A stretch of DNA of 64,000 bases from Chitinophaga sp. YR627 (lineage in GTDB: Bacteria; Bacteroidota; Bacteroidia; Chitinophagales; Chitinophagaceae), in NCBI RefSeq assembly GCF_900114995.1, contig NZ_FOUX01000005.1, forward strand, positions 952,912 to 1,016,911, written 5' to 3'. The translations under genes and the position numbers were made by a program. Position 1 is the stretch's first letter. Each line of letters opens with the position of its first letter. The notes below the pieces were generated by a model that searched no databases, was not told the origin of the DNA, and worked only from the letters and a program-made list of their open reading frames with translations. Positions 8,150 through 17,294 of the stretch are shown here, piece by piece.

Positions 8150-10468
8150 ATGAAATCAAAATTGTTGCTGATTGCTGTCTCGCTGATGGCCCTGCAAGCC
8201 ACGGCACAGCAGAAACACACAATTAGCGGAACCATTAAATCCAAAGCCAAAGGAGAAACCCTGATCGGCGCTACCGTAAGAGTCAGCGGTGGCGGAGGAA
8301 CCACCACAAACGAATATGGGTTCTATTCCATCACCATCACAGATGGCAAACACAAGCTCGAATTTACTTCTATGGGCCTTCAGACAAACAGCCTGGAGTT
8401 TACCCTGCGGAAAGACACCATCATTAACATATCTCTGGAAGATGAATCCGTTGCCCTGGGCGCTGTAACCATTACCGGCACCAGCACCAAAAGAAGCCTC
8501 GCCGCCCCACAGATGGGTCTGGAGAAGCTGACTGCCAAGGAGATGAAGAATGTACCCGTTCTCCTCGGTGAAAGAGACGCGATTAAAGTTATCCAGTTAC
8601 TACCCGGTATCAAATCAGCCGGTGATGGTAACGCAGGTATGTACGTTCGTGGTGGCGCTGCCGACCAGAACCTGATCCTGCTGGATGAAGCACCCGTATA
8701 TAACGCCTCTCACCTGCTGGGCTTCTTTTCCACATTCAACTCAGACGCTATCAAGGATATCGCTGTGTATAAAGGTGGTATGCCTGCACAATATGGCGGC
8801 CGACTGTCTTCCGTACTGGATATCAAGATGAATGATGGTAATAACCAGGATTTTGGCGTAAGTGGCGGTATCGGCCTCATCTCCGCTAAACTGAACGTAG
8901 AAGGTCCTATCCAGAAGGATAAATCCTCTTTCCTGGTAACCGGCCGCAGAACGTATGCGGACGTGTTCCTGAAATTGTCAAACGACTCCAGTATCAATAA
9001 CAATAAGCTCTACTTCTACGATATCAACGCCAAGATGAACTATGAACTGGGCGATAAGGATAAACTGTATCTCTCCGGTTATTTCGGAAAGGATAAACTG
9101 GGTGTAGGTGACCTCTTCGGTCTGTCATGGGGTAATACCACCGGTACTCTCCGCTGGAACCACATTTTCAGTAACAAGTTATTCTCCAACACCTCCCTGA
9201 TATACAGTAACTACGACTATACAGTATCTATCAACAGTGGTTCGGTAAATGCAGATATCTATTCCAAGATCAGGGATTATAACCTGAAACAGGAGTTCCA
9301 GTGGTATCCTTCTTCCAGTCATAACATCCGTTTTGGTTTCAACACCATCTATCATACGATCACTCCAGGTCAGGTAACAACCTCTGAGACCTCTCAGATC
9401 AACGCCAGATCTCTGGAAGACCGCTACTCCTGGGAGAATGCCGTATATGCAACTGACAGCTGGAAAATGTCTGAAGCGCTTAGCATGACCTACGGCCTGC
9501 GCGTATCTTCTTTCAGTGTCCTGGGTAAAGGTGATTTCTTCAATATCGACCAGGATGGTAAGATCCTGGATACCCTGCACTATAAGAAAGGTGATTTCGT
9601 AAAAACTTATGTCAACCTGGAACCGAGACTGGCAATCAGCTATAAACTGAATGCGACCTCTTCTGTGAAAGGTTCCTATGTACGTAATACACAGAACCTG
9701 CACCTGATCTCCAACAGTACCACCAGCAGTCCGACCGATAAATGGGTGGCCAGCACCAATATTATCAAACCGGAAATCTCTGACCAGTTCTCCATCGGTT
9801 ACTACAAAGACCTCTTTGGTGGCGACTATGAACTGACAGTTGAGACCTATTACAAATCATTGCAGAACCAGATAGATTACCGTGATGGTGCTAATGTAAA
9901 CTCTGTCAGCAATGCGATCGAATCTGAACTTTTGTTTGGTAAAGGACGCGCTTATGGTATTGAGTGGTTGTTCAAAAAGAGAGTGGGCAAGTTCAATGGT
10001 TGGGTGAGCTATACGCTGTCAAAAACCGAAAGAAAGATCGACGGTATCAATAACAACGAATGGTACAATGCCCGTCAGGACAGAACGCATGACGTTGCGA
10101 TCGTTGCGATCTATCAGCTGAGCCCTAAATGGACACTCTCTGCTAACTGGATCTATTATACCGGTGATGCAGTGACCTATCCTTCCGGTAAATACAATGT
10201 AGACGGACAAACAGTTTACTACTATACCGGCCGTAATGCTTACCGTATGCCAAACTATCACCGTCTGGACCTCGGCGCTACCTTACAGCTGAAGAAACGT
10301 AAACGCTGGTCTTCTGAACTCGCTTTCAGTCTCTATAATGCTTATGGCAGAGAGAATGCATATACCATCACATTTGAAGACAGCAAGGATGATCCGACCA
10401 AGACGGTGGCTAAACAGACCGCATTATTCAAATTCATTCCTTCTATCTCTTACAACTTTAAGTTCTAA
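8150..10468 (+). CDS. TonB-dependent receptor with CarboxypepD_reg-like domain
   Basis: 772 residues. Residues 1-19 are a signal peptide ending ALQATAQQ. Residues about 23-105 form a carboxypeptidase-regulatory-like domain (GTIKSKAKGETLIGATVRVS). Residues about 120-230 are the plug domain, including GMYVRGGAADQNLILLDEAP and YKGGMPAQYGGRLSSVLDIK. The remainder is an outer-membrane beta-barrel ending in FKF, with a terminal aromatic residue as expected for BAM recognition. It would move a substrate across the outer membrane using TonB energy. It lacks the SusC hallmarks and has no SusD; the partner is instead the DUF4249 lipoprotein starting 5 bp after its stop. The substrate is unknown. Confidence 0.93.
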   Translation: MKSKLLLIAVSLMALQATAQQKHTISGTIKSKAKGETLIGATVRVSGGGGTTTNEYGFYSITITDGKHKLEFTSMGLQTNSLEFTLRKDTIINISLEDESVALGAVTITGTSTKRSLAAPQMGLEKLTAKEMKNVPVLLGERDAIKVIQLLPGIKSAGDGNAGMYVRGGAADQNLILLDEAPVYNASHLLGFFSTFNSDAIKDIAVYKGGMPAQYGGRLSSVLDIKMNDGNNQDFGVSGGIGLISAKLNVEGPIQKDKSSFLVTGRRTYADVFLKLSNDSSINNNKLYFYDINAKMNYELGDKDKLYLSGYFGKDKLGVGDLFGLSWGNTTGTLRWNHIFSNKLFSNTSLIYSNYDYTVSINSGSVNADIYSKIRDYNLKQEFQWYPSSSHNIRFGFNTIYHTITPGQVTTSETSQINARSLEDRYSWENAVYATDSWKMSEALSMTYGLRVSSFSVLGKGDFFNIDQDGKILDTLHYKKGDFVKTYVNLEPRLAISYKLNATSSVKGSYVRNTQNLHLISNSTTSSPTDKWVASTNIIKPEISDQFSIGYYKDLFGGDYELTVETYYKSLQNQIDYRDGANVNSVSNAIESELLFGKGRAYGIEWLFKKRVGKFNGWVSYTLSKTERKIDGINNNEWYNARQDRTHDVAIVAIYQLSPKWTLSANWIYYTGDAVTYPSGKYNVDGQTVYYYTGRNAYRMPNYHRLDLGATLQLKKRKRWSSELAFSLYNAYGRENAYTITFEDSKDDPTKTVAKQTALFKFIPSISYNFKF

Positions 10469-10473
10469 TAACC

Positions 10474-11286
10474 ATGCGTAACAGTTTAATATATACTTTA
10501 CTAGGCTCGGCGCTGTTGTTGGGCACAGCCTGTGAAAAAGAGATCGATCTCAACCTGAACGGTAATGACAACAAGCTGGTGATCGAAGGTGTGCTGACTG
10601 ACAGCAAAGGCGCATGCAGCGTAAAGATCAGTCGTACAAAAACGTTCGATTCAAATAATGACTTCAACGGTGTATCCGGCGCCAGAGTACAGATCTGGAG
10701 TGGTACAGATACCACCCTGCTGACAGAGACGGCAGAAACAGGTGTTTACATTGCCTCTGAGCTGTCAGGCGTAAGCGGTACTACCTACGGACTGCTGGTT
10801 ACGGTGGATGGAGAACAATATACGGCTACTTCAAAGATGCCTTCAAAAGTCCCTTTTGATGCATTATCAATTGTTGAAGAAGACCTCTTTGGCGATATGA
10901 CAAAGATCGCCAATGTCAACTTCAGAGATCCCGCAGCGGAGACTAACTATTACCGTTTCCGTCAGTATATCAATGGCAAAATGATCAAGAGTTACTGGGT
11001 GAGAAATGATGATCTGACCAATGGCAATGAGATCAACGCACGTCTTTACATCCTGGGCCAGGATGATGATGACGAAACGCTGAAGATCCATTCTAAAGAT
11101 GAAGTGACCGTGGACATGATGAACATTGATGCGGATGTTTATAAATATTTCTTCAGTCTGAGCAACAGTGCAACCGGTGAAAGCAATTCCGCTACACCAG
11201 CGAATCCTGTGAGCAATATCAAGGGAAATGCGATTGGTTATTTCAGTGCGCATACCCAGGAAACGAAGACGATTATCGTACCGTAA
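10474..11286 (+). CDS. DUF4249-family outer-membrane lipoprotein
   Basis: 270 residues. The signal peptide ends in a lipobox, LLGTAC with the lipidated Cys20, followed by EKEIDLNL typical of DUF4249 proteins. The body starts with NKLVIEGVLTDSKGACSVKI, a beta-rich segment, and continues with an immunoglobulin-like pattern (VSGARVQIWSGTDTTLL). In Bacteroidota this family is encoded next to CarboxypepD_reg TonB receptors and is thought to act as a surface partner, in the way SusD serves SusC, though the ligand is not established. It is the second gene of the unit starting at 8150, separated by 5 bp, and is closed by a hairpin terminator. Confidence 0.88.
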   Translation: MRNSLIYTLLGSALLLGTACEKEIDLNLNGNDNKLVIEGVLTDSKGACSVKISRTKTFDSNNDFNGVSGARVQIWSGTDTTLLTETAETGVYIASELSGVSGTTYGLLVTVDGEQYTATSKMPSKVPFDALSIVEEDLFGDMTKIANVNFRDPAAETNYYRFRQYINGKMIKSYWVRNDDLTNGNEINARLYILGQDDDDETLKIHSKDEVTVDMMNIDADVYKYFFSLSNSATGESNSATPANPVSNIKGNAIGYFSAHTQETKTIIVP

Positions 11287-11305
11287 TAACACAACATAGC
11301 AACTG

Positions 11306-11342
11306 AAAAGAGCCGGATCTTCATGGTCCGGCTTTTCTTTTT
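11306..11342 (+). terminator. Rho-independent terminator after the DUF4249 gene
   Basis: Stem AGCCGGA (11311-11317) with TCCGGCT (11327-11333), loop of 9 nt, followed by TTTTCTTTTTC. Confidence 0.85.
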
Positions 11343-11390
11343 CCCGATCCGACCCCGATTCCCCGATGAATATGCCTATTTTTACCAGGC

Positions 11391-12230
11391 ATGAAAAATC
11401 AGCTTCCTTTCTATTCACTGGAGCCATCCAATATTGGCGGTCTGGTCATCGAAGATATCCCGGAGGATATTTCCTATGCCACGATGCCCCATCAGGATGA
11501 TCATTACCTGGTAATGATCCTGACGGAAGGATTCGGCACAATGGAGCTGGAGGGCGAAGTATTTCACTGCACGGCCCCGGCCATGATGGTGATCAAACCC
11601 TTACAGGTGCATTTTGCACATGAAGTGCATGAGGCAAAAGGATGGATCGTTTCTACCGCGCCCTTTCTGATACCGGATACACTGGCAGTTGCTTTTCAGA
11701 GCCTGCAGATAAAGCAGCAATATGCACCGCTCCATGATGCCGGGGATCTGATACAGATGTTGATCACGTTACAGGCTGCTTTTAATACTACCGCCTGTCC
11801 TGCCCGTTATAAGCCAGCTATTATGAAAGGGCTGAGCGATGCGCTTTTTCACCGGATATTGCCCGAATTTGAATGTATCCTGGAAAACGGGGCACCAAAC
11901 ATCCGTCAGGCTGCCGCCATCACCCGTCAGTTCATGCAACTGCTGCAACAGGAAAATGCGGCGCAGACACCCGCTTTCTTTGCCCAGCAGATGCATATTA
12001 CGCCTGCCCATCTGAATGATTGTGTCAGAGAAACCACCGGTTATCCACTGACCTACTGGCGACAGTACGCCATGTTAAATGCGGCCAAACGCCTCCTGTA
12101 CTATACGGACAAACCTGTCAAGACCATCGCCTGGGAACTGGGATATGAGGACCATACCTATTTTTCCCGCCTCTTCCGAAAACTGACCGGTGATACCCCG
12201 GGCAACTTCAGGAGCAAATTCCACGAATAG
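11391..12230 (+). CDS. AraC-family transcriptional regulator
   Basis: 279 residues. The N-terminal half is a cupin-like ligand domain (MILTEGFGTMELEGEVFHCT, then MMVIKPLQVHFAHEV). The C-terminal ~100 residues carry two helix-turn-helix units: FFAQQMHITPAHLNDCVRET and VKTIAWELGYEDHTYFSRLF, the second with the family signature ending FRKLTGDTPGNFR. It would bind DNA as an activator or repressor responding to a small molecule. The AraC gene has its own spacing after the terminator of the previous operon. An inositol-monophosphatase-like gene begins 70 bp after its stop on the same strand, and could be co-transcribed, though the AraC target is not shown by the sequence. Confidence 0.92.
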   Translation: MKNQLPFYSLEPSNIGGLVIEDIPEDISYATMPHQDDHYLVMILTEGFGTMELEGEVFHCTAPAMMVIKPLQVHFAHEVHEAKGWIVSTAPFLIPDTLAVAFQSLQIKQQYAPLHDAGDLIQMLITLQAAFNTTACPARYKPAIMKGLSDALFHRILPEFECILENGAPNIRQAAAITRQFMQLLQQENAAQTPAFFAQQMHITPAHLNDCVRETTGYPLTYWRQYAMLNAAKRLLYYTDKPVKTIAWELGYEDHTYFSRLFRKLTGDTPGNFRSKFHE

Positions 12231-12300
12231 TCCAATACCTTCCTTCCCAACTCCAATTCCTACCCTTTTTTCCTGCCTTTCTTTGCTGTTAAAAAGAAAG

Positions 12301-13125
12301 ATGAATACTTTACTTATACAAAGCAGTGAGGTCATTAAAAAGGCCGGAAACAGCATAAAAAAGGAGGTCCCCTCCGTGAAGGCATGGAATAAACAGGAAA
12401 TGCTGCTCCAGTTTAAGAAAGTGAACACCCTTTGCACCAACATCATCCGGGAGGGCTTACTGGCCATCGCACCGGATATCCCCTGGTCAGAGGCGGAGTT
12501 TGATCCCCATCAGCAAAAAGATCCTGCCCTGGGTGACCGTTACTGGGTATCCGACCCGCTGGACGGAGCCATTCATTTCCTGCAGGGATTCTCTCCCTGG
12601 TGTATCTCCCTTGCATTGATTGAAAACGGACTGGCAGTATTCTCTGTGATCTACGATGCCGTAAGAGATGAATTATTTACTGCGCTCCGGGGGCAGGGCG
12701 CCTGGATGAATGGAGAAAAGCTGTCTGTGAATATACGTAACAGACTCAGCGATGCGATCCTGGTAACTGCCCATCCCAATCAACCGGATAAAGCCGAAAA
12801 AGAAGTGCGACAGCTCCTTTATACACTGGAAACCCTGTTACCGCGGGCAGGGGCTGTGCGGATGATGGGTCCCTCCTCTTTGCAACTGGCTTATGTTGCC
12901 GCAGGCCGGATAGATGCTTTCTGGGAACTGGGAGATGATGCCTATGACTGGCTGGCTGGCGCATTGATGGTGGAAGAGGCCGGTGGAGTTGTCAGAACTA
13001 TGGAAGGGTTTCCCTATTCTCTGCAAACGGACACAGGTATACTGGCTGGTAATGAAACAATGGCAGACCTGGTGGGCGGAGAGATCGCCCGGATACTCTT
13101 TTCCGATAGCCGGATAATGGCCTGA
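12301..13125 (+). CDS. Inositol monophosphatase family protein
   Basis: 274 residues from the ATG at 12301, preceded by AAAAAGAAAG. The metal-dependent phosphatase motifs are visible: SEAEFD around 63-67 (first acidic motif), DPLDGA at 85-90 (metal-binding and catalytic), and DDAYDWLAGALMVEEAGG near the C-terminus (the W/D..A..L..EAGG motif). Members hydrolyse phosphomonoesters such as inositol phosphates, adenosine bisphosphate or sugar phosphates; the sequence alone does not say which. An upstream in-frame start at 12190 would add 37 Ser/Pro-rich residues overlapping the AraC gene, which is unlike the family, so the later start is preferred. A perfect 28-bp hairpin begins 13 bp after the stop. 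Confidence 0.87.
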   Translation: MNTLLIQSSEVIKKAGNSIKKEVPSVKAWNKQEMLLQFKKVNTLCTNIIREGLLAIAPDIPWSEAEFDPHQQKDPALGDRYWVSDPLDGAIHFLQGFSPWCISLALIENGLAVFSVIYDAVRDELFTALRGQGAWMNGEKLSVNIRNRLSDAILVTAHPNQPDKAEKEVRQLLYTLETLLPRAGAVRMMGPSSLQLAYVAAGRIDAFWELGDDAYDWLAGALMVEEAGGVVRTMEGFPYSLQTDTGILAGNETMADLVGGEIARILFSDSRIMA

Positions 13126-13138
13126 TCTTCTTTTATGT

Positions 13139-13197
13139 TTTATTATCCTTCGTTAATCCTTCGTTCATGGAACGAAGGATTAACGAAGGATAATAAA
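13139..13197. repeat. Perfect 28-bp inverted repeat with 3-nt loop
   Basis: The arms 13139-13166 and 13170-13197 are exact reverse complements, separated by ATG. Each arm is itself a near tandem duplication: ATCCTTCGTT occurs twice in the left arm and AACGAAGGAT twice in the right. It sits 13 bp after the phosphatase stop, so it may serve as its transcription stop or as an RNA-stabilising end, but it has no T-run and is A/T-rich. It also opens the upstream region of the T6SS island. Confidence 0.9.
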
Positions 13198-13588
13198 TAT
13201 CTAAACAATATCAAACCGAATCCTTACCCAATATAGACTAAATTACATGTTTCCCCAACACACTCACCCTATAGTTTCTGCTTAGTAAAAATCCCGGTAC
13301 GCGAACTTCCACAACCTCAGCAAACAGAACAGTAACATCTTTTTTAATCTGTTTTTTTTGATAAAATAATTCACAATATGTCCCGGAATATTTATTTTCG
13401 CATTGACCATGTATCTTTAATTGAATAGTTATAAACGTTAATCCGGCACTTGAATTTTAGTAACTATGGAAAAACCTGCCGCTTGCTGAAGCAGTTAATC
13501 CGGTCCCCAATTTCCATGTACACTTTCATTTGCTGCCCATAAAAATTTCATTACTAATACCATATTAATCAAGCAAAACCTCAAGGAT
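13198..13588. other. Non-coding region upstream of the T6SS island
   Basis: 391 bp with no supported gene. It is A/T-rich, holds a T8 run near 13353 and a TATCTTTA box near 13412 that is one base away from TAnnTTTG. I see no convincing -33/-7 pair. The island promoter is probably here, because the next gene upstream ends at a hairpin. Confidence 0.5.
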
Positions 13589-13981
13589 ATGTCATTTAAA
13601 GCAGTTATGCGTATAGACGGAGAAGAACTCAATGTTTTGGATTGCCACTTTTCTTTTGCACAACACACAGACCACAACGGAAAACCCGCTGCCCGTCCGA
13701 CAGGAGGCGCTGTAACCGTGTTGGTTGAATCAGATGGTAATACAAACCTCTTCGACTGGATGGTATCCAACACGCAGACCAAAAGTGGCAGCATTGTTTT
13801 TTATCGCCGTGACGCCATGTCAAAAATGAAGGAATTAAAATTCACTGATGCCTACTGTGTAGAATATGAAGAGCATTTCAAAGCAGCAGGCGACGTTCCG
13901 ATGCAGATCAAAATGGTACTGTCAGCCAGAGAAGTACAGCTGGGCAGTTCCGTGTTTAAAAACCCCTGGCCGCAGTCCTGA
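13589..13981 (+). CDS. tssD: Type VI secretion tube protein TssD (Hcp)
   Basis: 130 residues matching the Bacteroidota TssD/Hcp family: starts MSFKAVMRIDGEELNVLDC, continues with PTGGAVTVLVESDGNTNLFD, then KSGSIVFYRRD and KMKELKFTDAYCVEYEEHF. Hcp hexamers stack into the inner tube expelled by the contractile sheath and can carry small effectors in the ring. This is the T6SS subtype iii form. It is the first gene of a seven-gene + strand block, followed 67 bp later by a Tae4 amidase, which suggests that this copy is a dedicated carrier for that effector. No sheath genes (TssB/TssC) are near, so it is an orphan hcp locus. Confidence 0.9.
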   Translation: MSFKAVMRIDGEELNVLDCHFSFAQHTDHNGKPAARPTGGAVTVLVESDGNTNLFDWMVSNTQTKSGSIVFYRRDAMSKMKELKFTDAYCVEYEEHFKAAGDVPMQIKMVLSAREVQLGSSVFKNPWPQS

Positions 13982-14048
13982 TAAGGATCCTGCCGGCTGT
14001 TTTGTTACCCCGATATATCATGTGATCACTGATTAAAACATTGTACTC

Positions 14049-14546
14049 ATGGCCCTGAAAAAATTCCCTGCTTTCAGTACATTATGGAGCAGTTATCCAC
14101 ACGATTCCCAGGCACCGGCCGGAAGTGCACATGCCATGCCATGTGATGAAAAGGATAAGAACGGATTCTATCACTATGAAAATCAGTGCGCCATCCGTAT
14201 GTCTTATTGCCTCATCAAAGCCGGTATCACCCTGTCAAACTATACAGATCCAAAATGTAAACATGGATACGCCAGAGGAGCAGAAAGTCTGGCCACCTGG
14301 CTATGGCGCAACTTTGGTAAACCAGTGCAGGTAGTGAGCAGCAATGCAACACAGAAGAATGCTTTTCTCACCAACCAGTACTGGTCAAAAAATGGCATCA
14401 TTTTTTTTAAAGACTTCTATGGTACCAATAATACAGGCGACCACATCGATCTCCTGTATCATGTCAACACACAGATCATGACCGCCACCGGCGATTATAC
14501 CAATGACAGCCGCGTAAAAGAAATCTGGTTCTGGGAAGTAAACTAA
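14049..14546 (+). CDS. tae4: Tae4-family T6SS peptidoglycan amidase effector
   Basis: 165 residues with the features of type VI amidase effector 4: N-terminal FPAFSTLWSSYP, catalytic Cys47 in ENQCAIRMS, HGYARGAESLATWL in the middle, and catalytic His132 in GDHIDLLY, followed by an aromatic C-terminus (EIWFWEV). Family members are cysteine hydrolases that cut the gamma-D-glutamyl-meso-diaminopimelate bond in peptide stems of Gram-negative walls. There is no signal peptide, as expected for cargo delivered by the T6SS. It lies between tssD and a gene for an exported protein that starts 6 bp after its stop, the classical effector-immunity layout. Length equals the family norm. Confidence 0.9.
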   Translation: MALKKFPAFSTLWSSYPHDSQAPAGSAHAMPCDEKDKNGFYHYENQCAIRMSYCLIKAGITLSNYTDPKCKHGYARGAESLATWLWRNFGKPVQVVSSNATQKNAFLTNQYWSKNGIIFFKDFYGTNNTGDHIDLLYHVNTQIMTATGDYTNDSRVKEIWFWEVN

Positions 14547-14552
14547 TACTGT

Positions 14553-15362
14553 ATGAAAATATGCTATCTGATATGTCTTTCACTATTCTACACAGCCGCC
14601 AGCGTCTGCGCACAAAACCAGACCGGAAAAGTGGCGGTGAAAGACGCCGTGTGGATGCCCAGACAATACCTGGATGCACGTAAAGCACATCCTCCGCAGG
14701 ATACATTCTGGAAAACAGTCGACTTTACAAAATACCTCAGTCCGGTCAGTGCACTGCGTACCAGGACGATCAATCAGCAACAGGAAGTCAGCGTTTATAC
14801 CTATGGTGCAGAAAATTTCCCCATTGCTGTAAAGGGAACCAGTCACGCCGGACAGCGAAAAGAATGGCTGCTGGATAAGCCTATTTTTACCGGCGGACAA
14901 TCAACACTATACGACAGTGTACATTTCAGTCTGATCAGTCATAATAACGATCCGCAGGATCTCTGGGTAGGTCTTGCTTATCCGGATGGCAGAAGAGATT
15001 CCATACAGATGGCTACTGTCCCCAAAGAAGAAAAAAATGCGCCCTTATGGATGCATTCCAATAATTACCTCTCCTACTATTTCAAAGGCAAACAGTTTGA
15101 CGTGTATGATGATAAAGGCGCCTTACTGTACAATGATGTAGTAACTGATACCAATGGCATTATTAACGGATTACCCGGTTATAGATCATGGAATATCACC
15201 TCATCCAATATGTTCCAGGTCACAGCCGATAAACAGGGAACCACCAGCATTTCCAGTTTTAATGTCAGTTTCAAAGGAGAAAATATCGCCCTTCAACCAC
15301 AACAGGTAGAAGGCGAACTAAACAGACCATTGTTACTAAAGGAAAAACATAATAAAAATTAA
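14553..15362 (+). CDS. Exported protein, candidate immunity protein for the Tae4 amidase
   Basis: 269 residues, not recognised. Residues 1-20 are a signal peptide (CYLICLSLFYTAASVCAQ), so the protein is sent to the periplasm, where a Tae4 enzyme would act on the producer or its siblings. The remainder is polar and rich in Tyr, Trp and Asn with alternating hydrophobic residues, consistent with a beta-rich fold. It starts 6 bp after the amidase, which strongly suggests a functional pair. It is about twice the size I expect of Tai4 proteins and shows no motif that I can link to Tai4, so it may be a different type of immunity protein. An envelope accessory for the effector is the alternative. Confidence 0.65.
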   Translation: MKICYLICLSLFYTAASVCAQNQTGKVAVKDAVWMPRQYLDARKAHPPQDTFWKTVDFTKYLSPVSALRTRTINQQQEVSVYTYGAENFPIAVKGTSHAGQRKEWLLDKPIFTGGQSTLYDSVHFSLISHNNDPQDLWVGLAYPDGRRDSIQMATVPKEEKNAPLWMHSNNYLSYYFKGKQFDVYDDKGALLYNDVVTDTNGIINGLPGYRSWNITSSNMFQVTADKQGTTSISSFNVSFKGENIALQPQQVEGELNRPLLLKEKHNKN

Positions 15363-15431
15363 GGCGCTGATAGCTGATGCACACCTTTCACAGTCATCTG
15401 ATATCAACGCTGCATTCCAAATTTTTATATT

Positions 15432-17285
15432 ATGGCACTGAATACAAGTACCTCATTCTCCATAGCCGGACAACAGTTTCAGACCTTCAACACGATCGAA
15501 CTGAGACAGTATCTGGACGACCATCATGAGTTTGAAATATATGTGAGCTATGACTGGTTTGAAAAACTGGGCGGCGGCATCTCCGGCGCTGCGAATAAAT
15601 TCCTGGGAGAAGAAATCGAGATCACCGTGGCGCCCGCAGAGCAATTGCCTGGTGTGAAAGACCTGATCTTTAAAGGTGTCGTTACCAACATCACCACAGG
15701 AAAAATGGGCGATGGCACGCATGGCCATTGTATCATCCGTGGACATAGTCCGAGTATCCTCCTGGATGATGATCCACATATCACCTTCTACGAAAATAAA
15801 TCAGTGTCTGACATCGTATCTGCAACTGTAAAAAGTTATCCGCCGAATGTGCTGAAAACAGCTATCAATCCGGAGACCAAAGAGACGCAGAAATACGTGG
15901 TCCAGTACAAGGAAACTTCCTACGAATTCATTCGCCGCCTGTCTGAACGCCATGGAGAATGGTTCTTCTATGATGGCCAGCAAGTAGTATTTGGTAAATA
16001 CGCTCCGCAGAAAGCAACATTGACCCATCAGGTAGATCTGCTGGAATTCAATATCGCCCTGTCTGTAAAGCCTAATAACGCCAAACTGAATGGCTATGAT
16101 TACCGGCAGGATAAAGTGGTGGAAGATACCACACAATCAAAGGAAACCGGTAAACTCAATGCTTACTCACAACACGCGAGTGATGTGAGCAGCAAGTTAT
16201 ACAGTCGTGAAGGTCTGTATAAAATGAACTACCCTTTTAACAGCAGTGCCAAAGCGCAGCTGGATAAACTGACCACCCTGCAGAAAAAGGGTAAACTCGC
16301 CAAGATGGTAACCATCAAAGGCAGCAGCACCAATCCATCCTTCCGCATAGGTGATACTGTCAGCATCAAAGAAGCTGCCATGGGCACAGAACAACACCAT
16401 GGCGAATTCATGATCACCAATATCAGACACTACTGCGGCGCCAATGGTAGCTACCATAACATGTTTGAGGGTATTCCTGCGGATGTGGCCACACCACATA
16501 TCAATCTCGGAAATATTCCTTACACAGAACCCCAATCCGCCGTTGTGACTGAAAACAACGATCCGAAAGGACTTGGCCGTATACGTGTTCGTTTCCGCTG
16601 GATGCAACAGGGATCAACGCCATGGATAAGAGTTGTCTCCGCTTCAGGGGGTGGCGATAAGGGTATGTTCATCATGCCGGAAGTAGGGGAAGAAGTTATC
16701 ACCGAATTTGAAGGCGGTAATCCGGAACAACCATTCGTCATTGGTGCTACCTATAATGGCGGCGCTAAAAGCAGTTATGGTAACTCAGGGAATGATATGA
16801 AAGCCCTGAAGACCAGAAGTGGCAATACCATCCTGCTGAATGATGCAGCCGGAAGTATTACAGTAACGGATAAAAACGGCAGTAGCATGGCCATGGATGG
16901 TGCAGGCAATATCACTGTCAGTTCCCAGACACTGATCACGGTGAAAACGGAAGATCATATCGTAGTAGAAGCACCGAATAAAATTGAATTCAAATCCAAA
17001 GAAATCCATATCGTCGGTACAGAGAAAGTATTCATTGGTGAAGAGAATGCCAGTATCCTGGTGGATAACGCAGCCAACAATATTGAAAGCGGCGCCAAGA
17101 CCATTACATCTGCGGCAGAATCAGCCAACACTGTTTCCAGTGGTTCTAATCTCTATATCGACACTAAAAACTTTTATGCTGCAGGTGAAAATGTGGTGAA
17201 TATTGACAGTAGCAAAGGCAACGTCAAAGTAAACGGAAAAGTGACCACGGATATCGTTGGCGGTATGCTGAACCTGAACTGTTAA
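15432..17285 (+). CDS. vgrG: VgrG spike protein (TssI)
   Basis: 617 residues. The first ~350 residues are the gp27-like hub (GQQFQTFNTIELRQYLDDHH, then FIRRLSERHGEWFFYDGQQV). Residues about 375-440 form the gp5 OB-fold: DPKGLGRIRVRFRWMQQGST, then GDKGMFIMPEVGEEVITEFE and NPEQPFVIGATYNGG. The C-terminal ~150 residues are a repetitive beta-helix needle (SITVTDKNGSSMAMDGAGNI) ending in LNLNC, with no fused effector domain. The trimer sits at the tip of the Hcp tube and is capped by a PAAR protein. Here it is followed 9 bp later by a probable adaptor and then by the PAAR-like/Rhs protein, consistent with loading of that effector on this spike. Confidence 0.93.
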   Translation: MALNTSTSFSIAGQQFQTFNTIELRQYLDDHHEFEIYVSYDWFEKLGGGISGAANKFLGEEIEITVAPAEQLPGVKDLIFKGVVTNITTGKMGDGTHGHCIIRGHSPSILLDDDPHITFYENKSVSDIVSATVKSYPPNVLKTAINPETKETQKYVVQYKETSYEFIRRLSERHGEWFFYDGQQVVFGKYAPQKATLTHQVDLLEFNIALSVKPNNAKLNGYDYRQDKVVEDTTQSKETGKLNAYSQHASDVSSKLYSREGLYKMNYPFNSSAKAQLDKLTTLQKKGKLAKMVTIKGSSTNPSFRIGDTVSIKEAAMGTEQHHGEFMITNIRHYCGANGSYHNMFEGIPADVATPHINLGNIPYTEPQSAVVTENNDPKGLGRIRVRFRWMQQGSTPWIRVVSASGGGDKGMFIMPEVGEEVITEFEGGNPEQPFVIGATYNGGAKSSYGNSGNDMKALKTRSGNTILLNDAAGSITVTDKNGSSMAMDGAGNITVSSQTLITVKTEDHIVVEAPNKIEFKSKEIHIVGTEKVFIGEENASILVDNAANNIESGAKTITSAAESANTVSSGSNLYIDTKNFYAAGENVVNIDSSKGNVKVNGKVTTDIVGGMLNLNC

Positions 17286-17294
17286 TTAATCACT

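Noticed and set aside
12190..12300. N-terminal extension of the inositol monophosphatase gene
   Set aside because: It overlaps the AraC gene, is Ser/Pro-rich and has no family similarity; the ATG at 12301 fits the usual length.
13466..13489. Seven-codon frame upstream of tssD
   Set aside because: Too short and without any supporting feature to call a leader peptide.
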